A stretch of DNA of 64,000 nucleotides, taken from assembly GCF_017254835.1 (NCBI RefSeq), contig NZ_JAFKCW010000001.1, positions 1,415,063 through 1,479,062 of the forward strand, given 5' to 3'. Positions within the stretch are counted from its first letter, which is position 1, and each line of letters opens with the position of its first letter. The notes under the pieces are model-generated. The model was not told where the DNA came from. It did not search any database and saw nothing but the letters and a program-made list of their open reading frames with translations. Both the position numbers and the translations under genes were made by a program. Origin of the DNA: Algoriphagus aestuariicola (GTDB taxonomy: Bacteria > Bacteroidota > Bacteroidia > Cytophagales > Cyclobacteriaceae). This document shows positions 51,648 to 59,808 of the stretch, one piece after another.

Positions 51648-53216
51648 ATGTTTTTGAGATCCAAAATCAACCTTCCCCAACTTATTGGGGCTCTTCTGGT
51701 TTTTTCCTGTGGGCAGGAAGAAACGCCATCGGTCTCCCTTTTGGAGCAAAATCCTACAAACTTGGACTTGATCACTTCAAATGAAATTGACCAGCTTATC
51801 CTCAACTCAATCCAAGAAACTGGCGACTTTGTCTGGATGGAGCAAAGCGACCAGCTTTTGTTTAGTGCATTGATGCTTGGAGATTCTATCTTGACAATCG
51901 GCTATAAGCCTGTCGATCTCGCACAGCCAAACAGCCGAATCGGTCTGGAAGATTTGCAGGGAGAAAAATGGAAAGCATCAGCTGCGAAGATTGTCAACAT
52001 GATCACCGAAACGGTCGCCGATGGAGGAGGCCCAGCCTATCGATTGAGGGATAAGACGGCGGTAATCCATGAGAAGTTACCCTACTTGGAGGTGAAAATC
52101 TCCACTATAGAAGTCCTACATAACCTGAGGAAAATGGAGGAAGTAAGGTATTTCGAACCGCTTGGCTATCAATTCAACTACGAATTGCTCAATGGTGACA
52201 ATCCGTATGCCCGGCTCACAAGTGATTCGGGATGCTCTAATGACCCACAGTCAAATCTTGCTCCTTCCGACTACTCTGTCCTCAGTCCTGGTGCCAAAGC
52301 TTCATGGAACTATCCGCAAATGGGAATCACGCAAGCTTGGGCGCTAAGCACCGGATCGGGGATCACCGTGGGAGTAATCGACACTGGCTTGTCACAAGAT
52401 CAAATGTTACTTGGCTCTGGGTTCAACTCTGGAGAATCTTCAGGAAGGACGGTGCAAAAATTTGGGACTTACAAGACTGGATTTTTTATCTGGAAGAATT
52501 ATGATGGGCCGAACGACCAATGCGGACATGGTACAGCAATGGCCGGCGTCGTTGCATCCCCTCGCAATACAACCGGTGCGGCAGTCGGTGTTGCCTACAA
52601 CTCCAACTTGGTGTCGGTCAGAGGAACTAGTGACGTGATATTTAACTCCAGTGATGAAAAAAACGGCGTGGCAGAGGCCCTGGTCTTGTTGGGGAATAGG
52701 ACTGATGTGAAGATCATCAGCATGTCGATAGGTGATGTGTTTTCCAATTCAAAAGTCGCGGATGCGATCCGATATGCCTATAACCGCGGTAAATTGATTT
52801 TTGCAGCTGCAGGTACCTCAACGACTTTCACCAATTGGTATGGAGTAATATTTCCTGCAACCATGTCGGAGACAGTCGCTGTCACTGGGGTGAAGGAGGG
52901 CAGCGGCTACCAGCGCTGCGGCACCTGTCATTCGGGCTCGAAGGTTGAATTTACTGTAGTAATGGAAAGAGCAGGCTCGAATACCAAACCAATAACCCTT
53001 GCCAGCAGTGGGGACAGCCCTTCAACTGTCGGGGGATCTTCGGTGGCAACTTCCACAGCGTCCGGTATTGCCGCGCTAGTCTGGGCCAAAAATCCAAGCT
53101 GGACTCGAACACAGGTTTTGAACCAATTGAGGACTACTGCGGACCTCTATCCCAACAGAAATTCCCAATATGGTTATGGCAACATGGATGCAGCAGCTGC
53201 AGTTGGCGTGTACTGA
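51648..53216 (+). CDS. Subtilase (S8) family serine peptidase lipoprotein
   Basis: 522 residues. The lipoprotein signal is LIGALLVFSCGQEE. A propeptide-like region (about 40-190) is followed by the catalytic triad: Asp in GITVGVIDTGLSQD, His in DQCGHGTAMAGVVASP, Ser in VGGSSVATSTASGIAALVWAK (GGSS in place of the usual GTSMA). A CGTCH segment with two cysteines lies between the His and Ser boxes. The family degrades proteins outside the cell; this one is likely tethered to the envelope. The terminator at 53234-53257 follows. The promoter region is the 199-base gap to the left, shared with the divergent LOG gene. Confidence 0.9.
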   Translation: MFLRSKINLPQLIGALLVFSCGQEETPSVSLLEQNPTNLDLITSNEIDQLILNSIQETGDFVWMEQSDQLLFSALMLGDSILTIGYKPVDLAQPNSRIGLEDLQGEKWKASAAKIVNMITETVADGGGPAYRLRDKTAVIHEKLPYLEVKISTIEVLHNLRKMEEVRYFEPLGYQFNYELLNGDNPYARLTSDSGCSNDPQSNLAPSDYSVLSPGAKASWNYPQMGITQAWALSTGSGITVGVIDTGLSQDQMLLGSGFNSGESSGRTVQKFGTYKTGFFIWKNYDGPNDQCGHGTAMAGVVASPRNTTGAAVGVAYNSNLVSVRGTSDVIFNSSDEKNGVAEALVLLGNRTDVKIISMSIGDVFSNSKVADAIRYAYNRGKLIFAAAGTSTTFTNWYGVIFPATMSETVAVTGVKEGSGYQRCGTCHSGSKVEFTVVMERAGSNTKPITLASSGDSPSTVGGSSVATSTASGIAALVWAKNPSWTRTQVLNQLRTTADLYPNRNSQYGYGNMDAAAAVGVY

Positions 53217-53233
53217 AAAAAATGAATGGATCG

Positions 53234-53257
53234 AACCCGGGAGAAATTCCGGGTTTT
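53234..53257 (+). terminator. Terminator after the subtilase gene
   Basis: AACCCGG-GAGAAATT-CCGGGTT followed by TTCTTATTT, 17 bases after the peptidase stop. Its position inside the upstream extension of the next frame supports the later start of the DUF3667 gene. Confidence 0.8.
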
Positions 53258-53279
53258 CTTATTTGCCCTTTTGAAAAAG

Positions 53280-54212
53280 ATGACTAAGTCCTTGAGCTGT
53301 CCAAACTGCGAAACATCCCTTGGAAAAGACGACCTATTTTGCCCGCACTGTGGCCAGTCGCTGAAGCCTACCAAGCTTCCGTTTTTGGTGTACTTGCGAG
53401 AGCTGCTGGAGAGCTTTTCGAATTTTGACAGCAAGTTTTTGACTACGTTGCGCAAGCTTGCCTTTGCTCCCGGCCTGGTGGTCAAAGAATACAACGAAAG
53501 CAAACGGGCGCGATATGTCCCGCCTTTGAGACTCTATCTTTTCCTCAGCTTTTTCTTTTTTATTCTGGTTTCTGGCGGGGTAAATGAAGATGTGGAATCG
53601 GTCAGAGGTACGATCATCGACTTGGACCAGTCTGAGGTCAAAGCATTGAGGGTGACCTTGTTTTCCGATACGCAGATTCCTTTGGCGTTGGCGCAAAGGC
53701 TCTTTGAAACCGAAAATATATCCGAGCAGGAGGTCAGGGAGATATTTGAAAAAGAAGATATCGCCAGTGATGCGATCAATGACAAAATCGTGGTGAGGAT
53801 GGTCCGACTTCAAAGGGGGGAAATCAGCTCTGAACAGATCGCTACCGAATTCCTCTCTGCTACCTCGTTTCTGGTGTTTGTTCTGATGCCACTATTTGCT
53901 CTGATACTTAAGGTTTGCCTGGGATTTAGCACAACCTACTACTCCGAAACCTTGGTTTTTTCGCTCTATTTCCACTCTTTGGGAGCCTTGGTGTACTTGC
54001 TTGGGCTGGGCTTATCGAGGCTGTTTGATTCATCCCTTATCTCAGTTTTCACTGCGACGGTGACATTCGTCTACCTGATTGGCTATGTGCAAAAAGCGTT
54101 TAGCAGATCTTTAGGGAAAGCCATTCTGATTTCTTTTGTCACAGCGATTCTCTATGCTATAGTTTTTTTGACGGCATTTTTATTGGCGACAGTCTACAGC
54201 ATCGTGCTCTGA
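53280..54212 (+). CDS. DUF3667 zinc-ribbon membrane protein
   Basis: 310 residues. An N-terminal double Cys-pair ribbon (CPNCETSLGKDDLFCPHCG, residues about 6-24) is followed by FLVYLRELLESFSNFDSKFLTTLRKLAFAPGLVVKEYNESKRARYVPPLRLYLFLSF-type blocks that define DUF3667, and about five membrane segments. A hydrophilic acidic loop lies at about 100-190. The function is unknown. The ATG at 53280 is chosen because the ribbon begins right after it and a terminator lies upstream in the longer frame. It is probably transcribed alone. Confidence 0.85.
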   Translation: MTKSLSCPNCETSLGKDDLFCPHCGQSLKPTKLPFLVYLRELLESFSNFDSKFLTTLRKLAFAPGLVVKEYNESKRARYVPPLRLYLFLSFFFFILVSGGVNEDVESVRGTIIDLDQSEVKALRVTLFSDTQIPLALAQRLFETENISEQEVREIFEKEDIASDAINDKIVVRMVRLQRGEISSEQIATEFLSATSFLVFVLMPLFALILKVCLGFSTTYYSETLVFSLYFHSLGALVYLLGLGLSRLFDSSLISVFTATVTFVYLIGYVQKAFSRSLGKAILISFVTAILYAIVFLTAFLLATVYSIVL

Positions 54213-54296
54213 GTCTCTCCACCAAGTTGAAAAAGACTGCCTGAATACAAGGAAAGGTTTGGAAAAAAGATTTGCCAGGTCTCTACCCGTTTCGAC

Positions 54297-54488
54297 TCAT
54301 CTCACTCCCAAGATCCTAAACGGAAGCATGAAAATATTGCGAACCAAGTCAAAGCTCAACTCCACAGCGAAGCCCAACAATCGAAATGGAAGCAACAGTA
54401 GCCACACAATGGGATAGAGGAATAAGGCCAAGATGGCAATGGGCCAGCAAAGGATAAAAAGGATGCACCAAAGGATAAAGGTCAGCAT
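54297..54488 (-). CDS. Small two-helix membrane protein
   Basis: 63 residues, almost wholly hydrophobic: MLTFILWCILFILCWPIAIL and ALFLYPIVWLLLLPFRLLGF form one or two membrane segments, then ELSFDLVRNIFMLPFRILGVR with a basic end. Proteins with this WCILF...LCWPIA...YPIVWLLLLPFRL pattern recur in Bacteroidota as I remember them, with no known role. It lies on the minus strand, between a convergent DUF3667 gene and the divergent plug-domain gene. Coding is moderately supported by its residue order. Confidence 0.65.
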   Translation of the reverse strand: MLTFILWCILFILCWPIAILALFLYPIVWLLLLPFRLLGFAVELSFDLVRNIFMLPFRILGVR

Positions 54489-54739
54489 GGAGTAGCGGTT
54501 TTCATGGAGAAACTCAAAAGCCGTTCCAAGCGAAAAAATGCGCCTTTATGGTTTGAGCGGGCATACGGGAAGAAAAGATTGTTACGATAACGAACAGCGT
54601 TTTTGAAAAACTGTTCACCTTTTGGCTGAAAGGGAGGAAGCACTTTCTGTCCTTCTTACTGAAGATAGTGGAATGAAAGTTTTGGAAAAAAATCGTTAGT
54701 TTCCAGACAATTAAGATACTAAACCCAATTTTGACCTTC

Positions 54740-57499
54740 ATGCGCAAACTGCTTTTTGCGGTTTTTTTCTTTTTGATTCATGCCGTTGCGTCTCAGACCA
54801 TCAGTGGAGTGGTAAAGGAAAAAGGCTCCGGCCTTCCTTTGCCATTTGCAAACGTATTCATCAACAACACCACACTGGGTGCCGCGACGGACGCCGATGG
54901 GAAGTTTGTCATACAGGGGAAAATCCCAGAAGAGTTTGAGTTGGTCGCTTCCTTTGTTGGCTTCAAGACCGTCTCCCAGACTGTCATCAGAAAGGGCCGC
55001 CAAGCTATTTTCCAGAGTTTTGAGTTGGAGTTGCTGGAGGACAACCTCTCCGAGGTGGAGTTGAAAGCGAGGAGGGACAAGAGCTGGGAGAGGAACTATA
55101 AAAGGTTTCGCGAAGTGTTTTTGGCGGTGCCCGACGATCCCTATGGCAGGGATATAGAGATCGAAAATCCCTGGGTGCTAGACTTCGAAAACGTCAGGAA
55201 TGAAAAAGGCTTCAACTACACGAAGGCCAGCGCCGATCTTCCTCTTAAGGTGGTCAATAGGGCTTTGGGCTATGAGATTGACTACTATCTGCAGGATTTT
55301 CGCATGCTCAGAAATGCCTCGCGTTTCTATGGTCAGGCCTTTTATAGGGAGTTGCAGTCTGAGGATTCCCTCACCCAAAAACAATGGGAAGATGGACGGC
55401 AGTTGAACTATCAAAACTCGGTTCGGCACCTTGCTTTATCCCTTTTACTCAGAAATTCCGGTGTTCAAGGATTTGATTTGTATCACAATCAACCCGAATC
55501 GGCACTGAGAAACCGTACGAACGATGTGGTGGAGGAGATGAATAAATCCATCGTTCCGCTTTCTGTTAATGCATTGTACAATAAGCCTTTGGGTAATGGT
55601 ATCTATAGGATTTTCGTGCCAGGCAGGGTGGAAATACATCATCGTACCAAACCTTGGCCAAACGATTACTACACCAACTACTACAATGCCATCTCCTGGA
55701 TGGATGCGCCTTCTGGATATTTCGATGTAGATCGTAATGGTACCTTGATCAATCCGACGCAGCTAGTCTTATCGGGCTACATCGGCCGGCAGCGGGTCGC
55801 GAGGTCGCTGCCATTGGATTTTGTGCCTGATGAAGGCTTTTCTGGCCTTGCGGAGGAATTGCAGATCTTTCAATCCCGATACATCAAGCTAAACACGCTG
55901 CGGGAAAAAGCCTGGCTAAGTACCAACAAGCCTTATTTCCATCCCGGAGAGACACTTTGGCTTGGCGGCAGGATGCTCTATCAGAACCCCATCAACTCCG
56001 ATAGTTTGAGCCGGGTGCTCTATGTGGATTTGGTAGACACTGATTTGAAAAAAGTGAGGGAGGAATCCTTCAGAATCGAGGAAGGAAGAATATCCGGAGG
56101 CTTGGTTTTGGACGGCAACATCCCACCGGGAGATTACCTATTGCGCGCCTACACTCGTTGGAATATAAACTTTCCAGAAACGGATATTTTTCAGATGCCT
56201 GTTCCCATCCTGACTGAGGGGACCATTCCGGTCGTACCGGAACTCGACCGAGAGACTTTTTTTGGAGACATTGCACTACATCATAAAATCGAAGTCAGTG
56301 ATTCCGTGAACTACCGAGTGATGGATTTGGAGCTTGAATTTTTCGATGGGTTTCAAAATCCGGTCGCAACCAACTTTATCCTGACTCTTCTAGACTCCTC
56401 TGTCCCTGTGGAAATTTCGGACAAGAGTCGCTTGGAAAATGAATTGGGCTGGGTGGATGTGAGTCTACCAGAGTCCTTCGATAGCGAGATGCTGCATCCG
56501 ATCGAATACGGTATTTCCGTGGAGGGACGTTTCTTCCCAGACAGGAAAAAAGCTTCCGCAGCCAACGAAATCACGCTCGTAGAAGGAGATTTGGAGGACT
56601 ACGGGACGGTCGTTTCAGACTCTTTGGGTAGATTCTGGGCGACGGGTTTGAACTTTCAAGACACGGCGCAGGTGGCCGTGGCTGCCTTGGACGACAAGCT
56701 CAAACCCTTTGGCAGGGTTGAGTTAAGCCAATTTCAGAAACCCGCATTTCGGGGATCTTTCCCCAAGCTGATCTATAAAGTCAAGTCTTTGACCGTCCAA
56801 AGTGAGTCTTTTTTGGATACTTCGGGAGATTATATACTACTGGAAGAGTTTGTGAAGGAGGCAGATGAAGAAAGAGAAACCATGGCGGACCGTAACTATG
56901 GCTACGGTGAACCGACACAGCAGGTGGGGCCGGAGGACTTGGAGCAAATGACCATGGCGGAGATTTGGGGTAAGCTCAGATTTACCGGAAGAAAATTTGG
57001 AAACTATACCTACGGGGAACAGACCGGGATGCCCTTGTTAATCATCGATGGGCAAAGTAGGCCGTTTTTGGCAAAGGGGGAGTTTGATGAAATTCTCGGC
57101 TCCTATGAACCCTCCCAACTCAGATCCATCAAAGTCTATTCGGACAACATCAGCAAAAGTGTTTTTGGAATGGCTGGCTATGCTGGTGTGATCATGATTG
57201 AGACCAAAAATGGGTTTAGAACTGGGCCGGAGAGCGAGAAGAAGTTCAACTCGGAGGGATTCCAAGTCTTTGAGATTAGAGGATTCACGACCTACCCGGA
57301 GTTTCCAAAAAAATCTCCCACGGATCAATTTCTGAAGAAAAAGCCCACGGTCTACTGGGATCCTCCAGCGAAGACCGAGAGCGGCATTTTCAAAGCCAGA
57401 ATCCAAGTACCCTATGGCATGACCAAACTCAGTCTGAGAGTTGAAGGTTGGACCTTGGAGGGGGATGTGTTTTGGCGATTGGTCGAGCTGGAGCTTTGA
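54740..57499 (+). CDS. Large secreted protein with carboxypeptidase-like regulatory and TonB-plug-like domains
   Basis: 919 residues. A signal peptide (LLFAVFFFLIHAVASQ) is followed by a CarboxypepD_reg-like domain (about 20-105, GVVKEKGSGLPLPFANVFI to FQSFELELLEDNLSEVEL). A large middle region (about 110-700) shares features with macroglobulin-like surface proteins (REKAWLSTNKPYFHPGETLWLGGRML and GGLVLDGNIPPGDYLLRAYT resemble an MG2 domain). A plug-like segment near the end (LLIIDGQSRPF ... YAGVIMIETKNG) resembles the TonB-receptor plug, but no 22-strand barrel follows. It is probably periplasmic or surface-located. The start at 54740 replaces a TTG three codons earlier. Confidence 0.8.
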   Translation: MRKLLFAVFFFLIHAVASQTISGVVKEKGSGLPLPFANVFINNTTLGAATDADGKFVIQGKIPEEFELVASFVGFKTVSQTVIRKGRQAIFQSFELELLEDNLSEVELKARRDKSWERNYKRFREVFLAVPDDPYGRDIEIENPWVLDFENVRNEKGFNYTKASADLPLKVVNRALGYEIDYYLQDFRMLRNASRFYGQAFYRELQSEDSLTQKQWEDGRQLNYQNSVRHLALSLLLRNSGVQGFDLYHNQPESALRNRTNDVVEEMNKSIVPLSVNALYNKPLGNGIYRIFVPGRVEIHHRTKPWPNDYYTNYYNAISWMDAPSGYFDVDRNGTLINPTQLVLSGYIGRQRVARSLPLDFVPDEGFSGLAEELQIFQSRYIKLNTLREKAWLSTNKPYFHPGETLWLGGRMLYQNPINSDSLSRVLYVDLVDTDLKKVREESFRIEEGRISGGLVLDGNIPPGDYLLRAYTRWNINFPETDIFQMPVPILTEGTIPVVPELDRETFFGDIALHHKIEVSDSVNYRVMDLELEFFDGFQNPVATNFILTLLDSSVPVEISDKSRLENELGWVDVSLPESFDSEMLHPIEYGISVEGRFFPDRKKASAANEITLVEGDLEDYGTVVSDSLGRFWATGLNFQDTAQVAVAALDDKLKPFGRVELSQFQKPAFRGSFPKLIYKVKSLTVQSESFLDTSGDYILLEEFVKEADEERETMADRNYGYGEPTQQVGPEDLEQMTMAEIWGKLRFTGRKFGNYTYGEQTGMPLLIIDGQSRPFLAKGEFDEILGSYEPSQLRSIKVYSDNISKSVFGMAGYAGVIMIETKNGFRTGPESEKKFNSEGFQVFEIRGFTTYPEFPKKSPTDQFLKKKPTVYWDPPAKTESGIFKARIQVPYGMTKLSLRVEGWTLEGDVFWRLVELEL

Positions 57500-57521
57500 C
57501 TTTTCTGCCAAAAAACAAAAA

Positions 57522-57547
57522 AACCGCGACTGGTTCGAGCCGCGGTT
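57522..57547 (-). terminator. Terminator downstream of the M28 peptidase gene
   Basis: AACCGCG and CGCGGTT stem with a 12-base loop; on the minus strand it is followed by a long T run. It lies 11 bases past the M28 gene stop at 57559 and may also affect the convergent gene. Confidence 0.85.
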
Positions 57548-57558
57548 CTGCTGTTCTG

Positions 57559-59667
57559 TCAATACTTTTTTGGTTGAGCCAGCTTGGTGAGCGTGTCGAT
57601 CTTTTTGCTCAGGTCTAGGATCGCTTTTGCATAGCGTGTGTCCCACTCTTCGAGGCGCTCTGAATTCCGGATGGCAACTTCATATTGTATGCCCGGTAAA
57701 ATCCAAGATGCATAACCTGAAAAGGGATCGTTGCACACGTACAGGGACTTGTACCATGCTCCATAGTACATCCCTTTCGGGTCCAGCCAGCTTTTTTCCA
57801 AACTGATCAGCCCTTTGTTGATTGCATCCAGCTTGGAGGTATGGATGGTCTCCTCGGAGAGCGACTTGTGGAGTGCCTCATGGTACGCGTCTGAACTAGC
57901 CTCCAGCTTTGACAAAGCTGCGTCCACTTGGTCAAATCCCGCGAAATCCGGAGCGATGGTCTTGACGTTTTTCACCGCTTGCTCAAAGTGCCCCTTAAGG
58001 TCCCTTGCATAGCGGCTGACATCGTACGGAATCACCGCGGCGTTGGCCTGGCGGATAGCTACGAGTCCAAAAAGCTGCGCTACTGCTCCGCCCATCTTGA
58101 AGCTGGGGTCTGAAAACTTGGAGTAGTAGTGGAAGTTGTCATAGTTGGAGTGGTAGGCGCTGGTACCACCCGAGCCGCCGCTGAGCGAAGGAATGCCCGC
58201 GTGCATATAGAAGGCGATATGGTCTGATCCTCCCCCTAGATTGCCGATTCCAGGTTCGGGGTTTTTACCTGCCCAAACTTGAAAGACTGTTTTGGCCGAA
58301 TCCGGGTAGACCACTTCTTTGGATGCGTCTATGATCAACTTTTTCAAAGTAGGGGCTGCTGATGCGCCAAAGTTTCTTCCGGACACTCCTCCGTCAAAGT
58401 TCATATAAGAGATGGCTTTTGCGCCAAGTTCCTTTTTTAGGTGCTCCACCCATTCTGTAGATCCGATCACGCCTTGTTCTTCTGCATCCCAATGGCCTAT
58501 CAGGATGGATCGAGCTGGTTTTTGTCCGTTTTTGTAAAGCTTACCCAATCCCTCAGCAAAGGTTAAAAGCATCGCGGTGCCGGAATTGGGGTCGGTGGCG
58601 CCAAAGCTCCACGCATCGTAATGGCTGCCCATGATGATCCATTCGTCGGGAGACTCACTCCCTTCGAAAGTTCCCACCACATTGTTTGCCCGGATATAGT
58701 CAGGCTTCTGGTCCACCATCACGCGGACTTTCAGTTCTGGGCCACCGGTGATCCGGTAGGTGAATGGCAAGCCACCCTTCCAGGCTTCAGGTACTTCAGA
58801 CCCAGTCATGCGGCTGAGGATTTCCTTTGCCGCCCCGTAGCCAATGGGAGTGACGGGAATGGTATGGAAAGGGACATCAGCAGGGTCAAGTCGCTTTACT
58901 TTTTTGTTTCCGTCCAGTGGAAGGGCAGGGACGTTTGGTGTCAAAGGGTCACCGGTATAGTCCAAAGTCAGCATGGATCCACGCTGAATGGTCGTTTCGT
59001 TAAAGTAGGGGCCGTTTGGATAGACCTCGCCGCGTGTAAAGCCAGAGTCTTTGGGATCGGTATAGACCACCAACCCGATCATTCCATATTGTTCGGCAAA
59101 CTTGGCCTTGTAGCCGCGAAAATTTCCGCCATAACGAGCGATGGCGATTTTCCCCTCCAATGGAACGCCCATTTCTGCCAGCTTCTCAAAATCCTCCCGG
59201 GTGCCATAGTTCACGTAGACGACTTCGGCAGTCACATCCCCACTACCGGAAAAGGCATTGAAGCCCAGATGGAGCCTGGGATCCTTGGAAAATGGGTCTT
59301 CCGCGATCTCGCCTTCCTTTTGGGACAATGTCAACTGAACAGGGGAGGTGATTTGCAACTCTGATTTTCCAGGATGATTCGGCAAATAGACATCATAAGG
59401 CCAGACCTTCACACTCATACCCGCGTCGGACATTATTTTGACCAAATAGTCTTTGACAAGCTCATTTTCCGGGGTTCCGGCGATGTGCGGGTTTTTTGTC
59501 AATTCCTGCAGGTGGACTTTGAATCTGGAAAAGTCGACCGCATCGAGAAAGTCCGTCTCAAATTTCTTTTGCTCCGCAAATTGGGACGGCAAAAATCCGT
59601 CTTGCTGCGCAAAAGCACCGACGGAGAGGAGGGAGGCGGCGGTAAGGCTGAGTAGGTGTTTTTTCAT
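57559..59667 (-). CDS. Secreted M28 family zinc peptidase (glutamate carboxypeptidase II-like)
   Basis: 702 residues. A signal peptide (HLLSLTAASLLSVGAFAQ) is followed by the N-terminal part LTKNPHIAGTPENELVKDYLVKIM, a protease-associated domain at about 150-310 (VNYGTREDFEKLAEMGVPLEGKIAIARYGGNFRGYKAK) and the metallopeptidase core: GSHYDAWSFGATDPNSGTAMLL (zinc ligands His and Asp), LIGHWDAEEQGVIGSTEWVEHL (catalytic Glu pair) and GGGSDHIAFYMHAGIPSLSGG. A transferrin-receptor-like helical dimerisation domain ends it. It trims peptides by exopeptidase action, probably in the periplasm. ATG at 59667 is chosen. It lies next to the amidohydrolase operon on the same strand. Confidence 0.92.
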   Translation of the reverse strand: MKKHLLSLTAASLLSVGAFAQQDGFLPSQFAEQKKFETDFLDAVDFSRFKVHLQELTKNPHIAGTPENELVKDYLVKIMSDAGMSVKVWPYDVYLPNHPGKSELQITSPVQLTLSQKEGEIAEDPFSKDPRLHLGFNAFSGSGDVTAEVVYVNYGTREDFEKLAEMGVPLEGKIAIARYGGNFRGYKAKFAEQYGMIGLVVYTDPKDSGFTRGEVYPNGPYFNETTIQRGSMLTLDYTGDPLTPNVPALPLDGNKKVKRLDPADVPFHTIPVTPIGYGAAKEILSRMTGSEVPEAWKGGLPFTYRITGGPELKVRVMVDQKPDYIRANNVVGTFEGSESPDEWIIMGSHYDAWSFGATDPNSGTAMLLTFAEGLGKLYKNGQKPARSILIGHWDAEEQGVIGSTEWVEHLKKELGAKAISYMNFDGGVSGRNFGASAAPTLKKLIIDASKEVVYPDSAKTVFQVWAGKNPEPGIGNLGGGSDHIAFYMHAGIPSLSGGSGGTSAYHSNYDNFHYYSKFSDPSFKMGGAVAQLFGLVAIRQANAAVIPYDVSRYARDLKGHFEQAVKNVKTIAPDFAGFDQVDAALSKLEASSDAYHEALHKSLSEETIHTSKLDAINKGLISLEKSWLDPKGMYYGAWYKSLYVCNDPFSGYASWILPGIQYEVAIRNSERLEEWDTRYAKAILDLSKKIDTLTKLAQPKKY

Positions 59668-59687
59668 GTTTAAGATTGAAACATTGT

Positions 59688-59741
59688 AAAATTGAAAAAT
59701 TAAGTTCTGGATCAAATGTTGAAAATCAATTTTTCAATTTT
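59688..59741. repeat. 14-base perfect inverted repeat in the M28 promoter region
   Basis: AAAATTGAAAAATT (59688-59701) and AATTTTTCAATTTT (59728-59741) are exact reverse complements, with 26 bases between. The whole gap is AT-rich. It lies 21 bases upstream of the M28 start. Confidence 0.7.
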
Positions 59742-59769
59742 CAAATCTTCCAATTTTTAAATGAGTACC

Positions 59770-59805
59770 AAAAAAGGCCATAGAATCTTTTCCATGGCCT
59801 TTTTT
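59770..59805 (-). terminator. Terminator downstream of the amidohydrolase operon
   Basis: AAAAAAGGCCAT and ATGGCCTTTTTT form a perfect 12-base stem with a 12-base loop, immediately past the stop at 59809. It closes the three-gene amidohydrolase unit and separates it from the M28 gene. Confidence 0.9.
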
Positions 59806-59808
59806 CGC

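Noticed and set aside
58621-59364. 247-codon plus-strand frame inside the M28 peptidase
   Set aside because: It is antisense to clear catalytic motifs of the peptidase and shows no recognisable domain.
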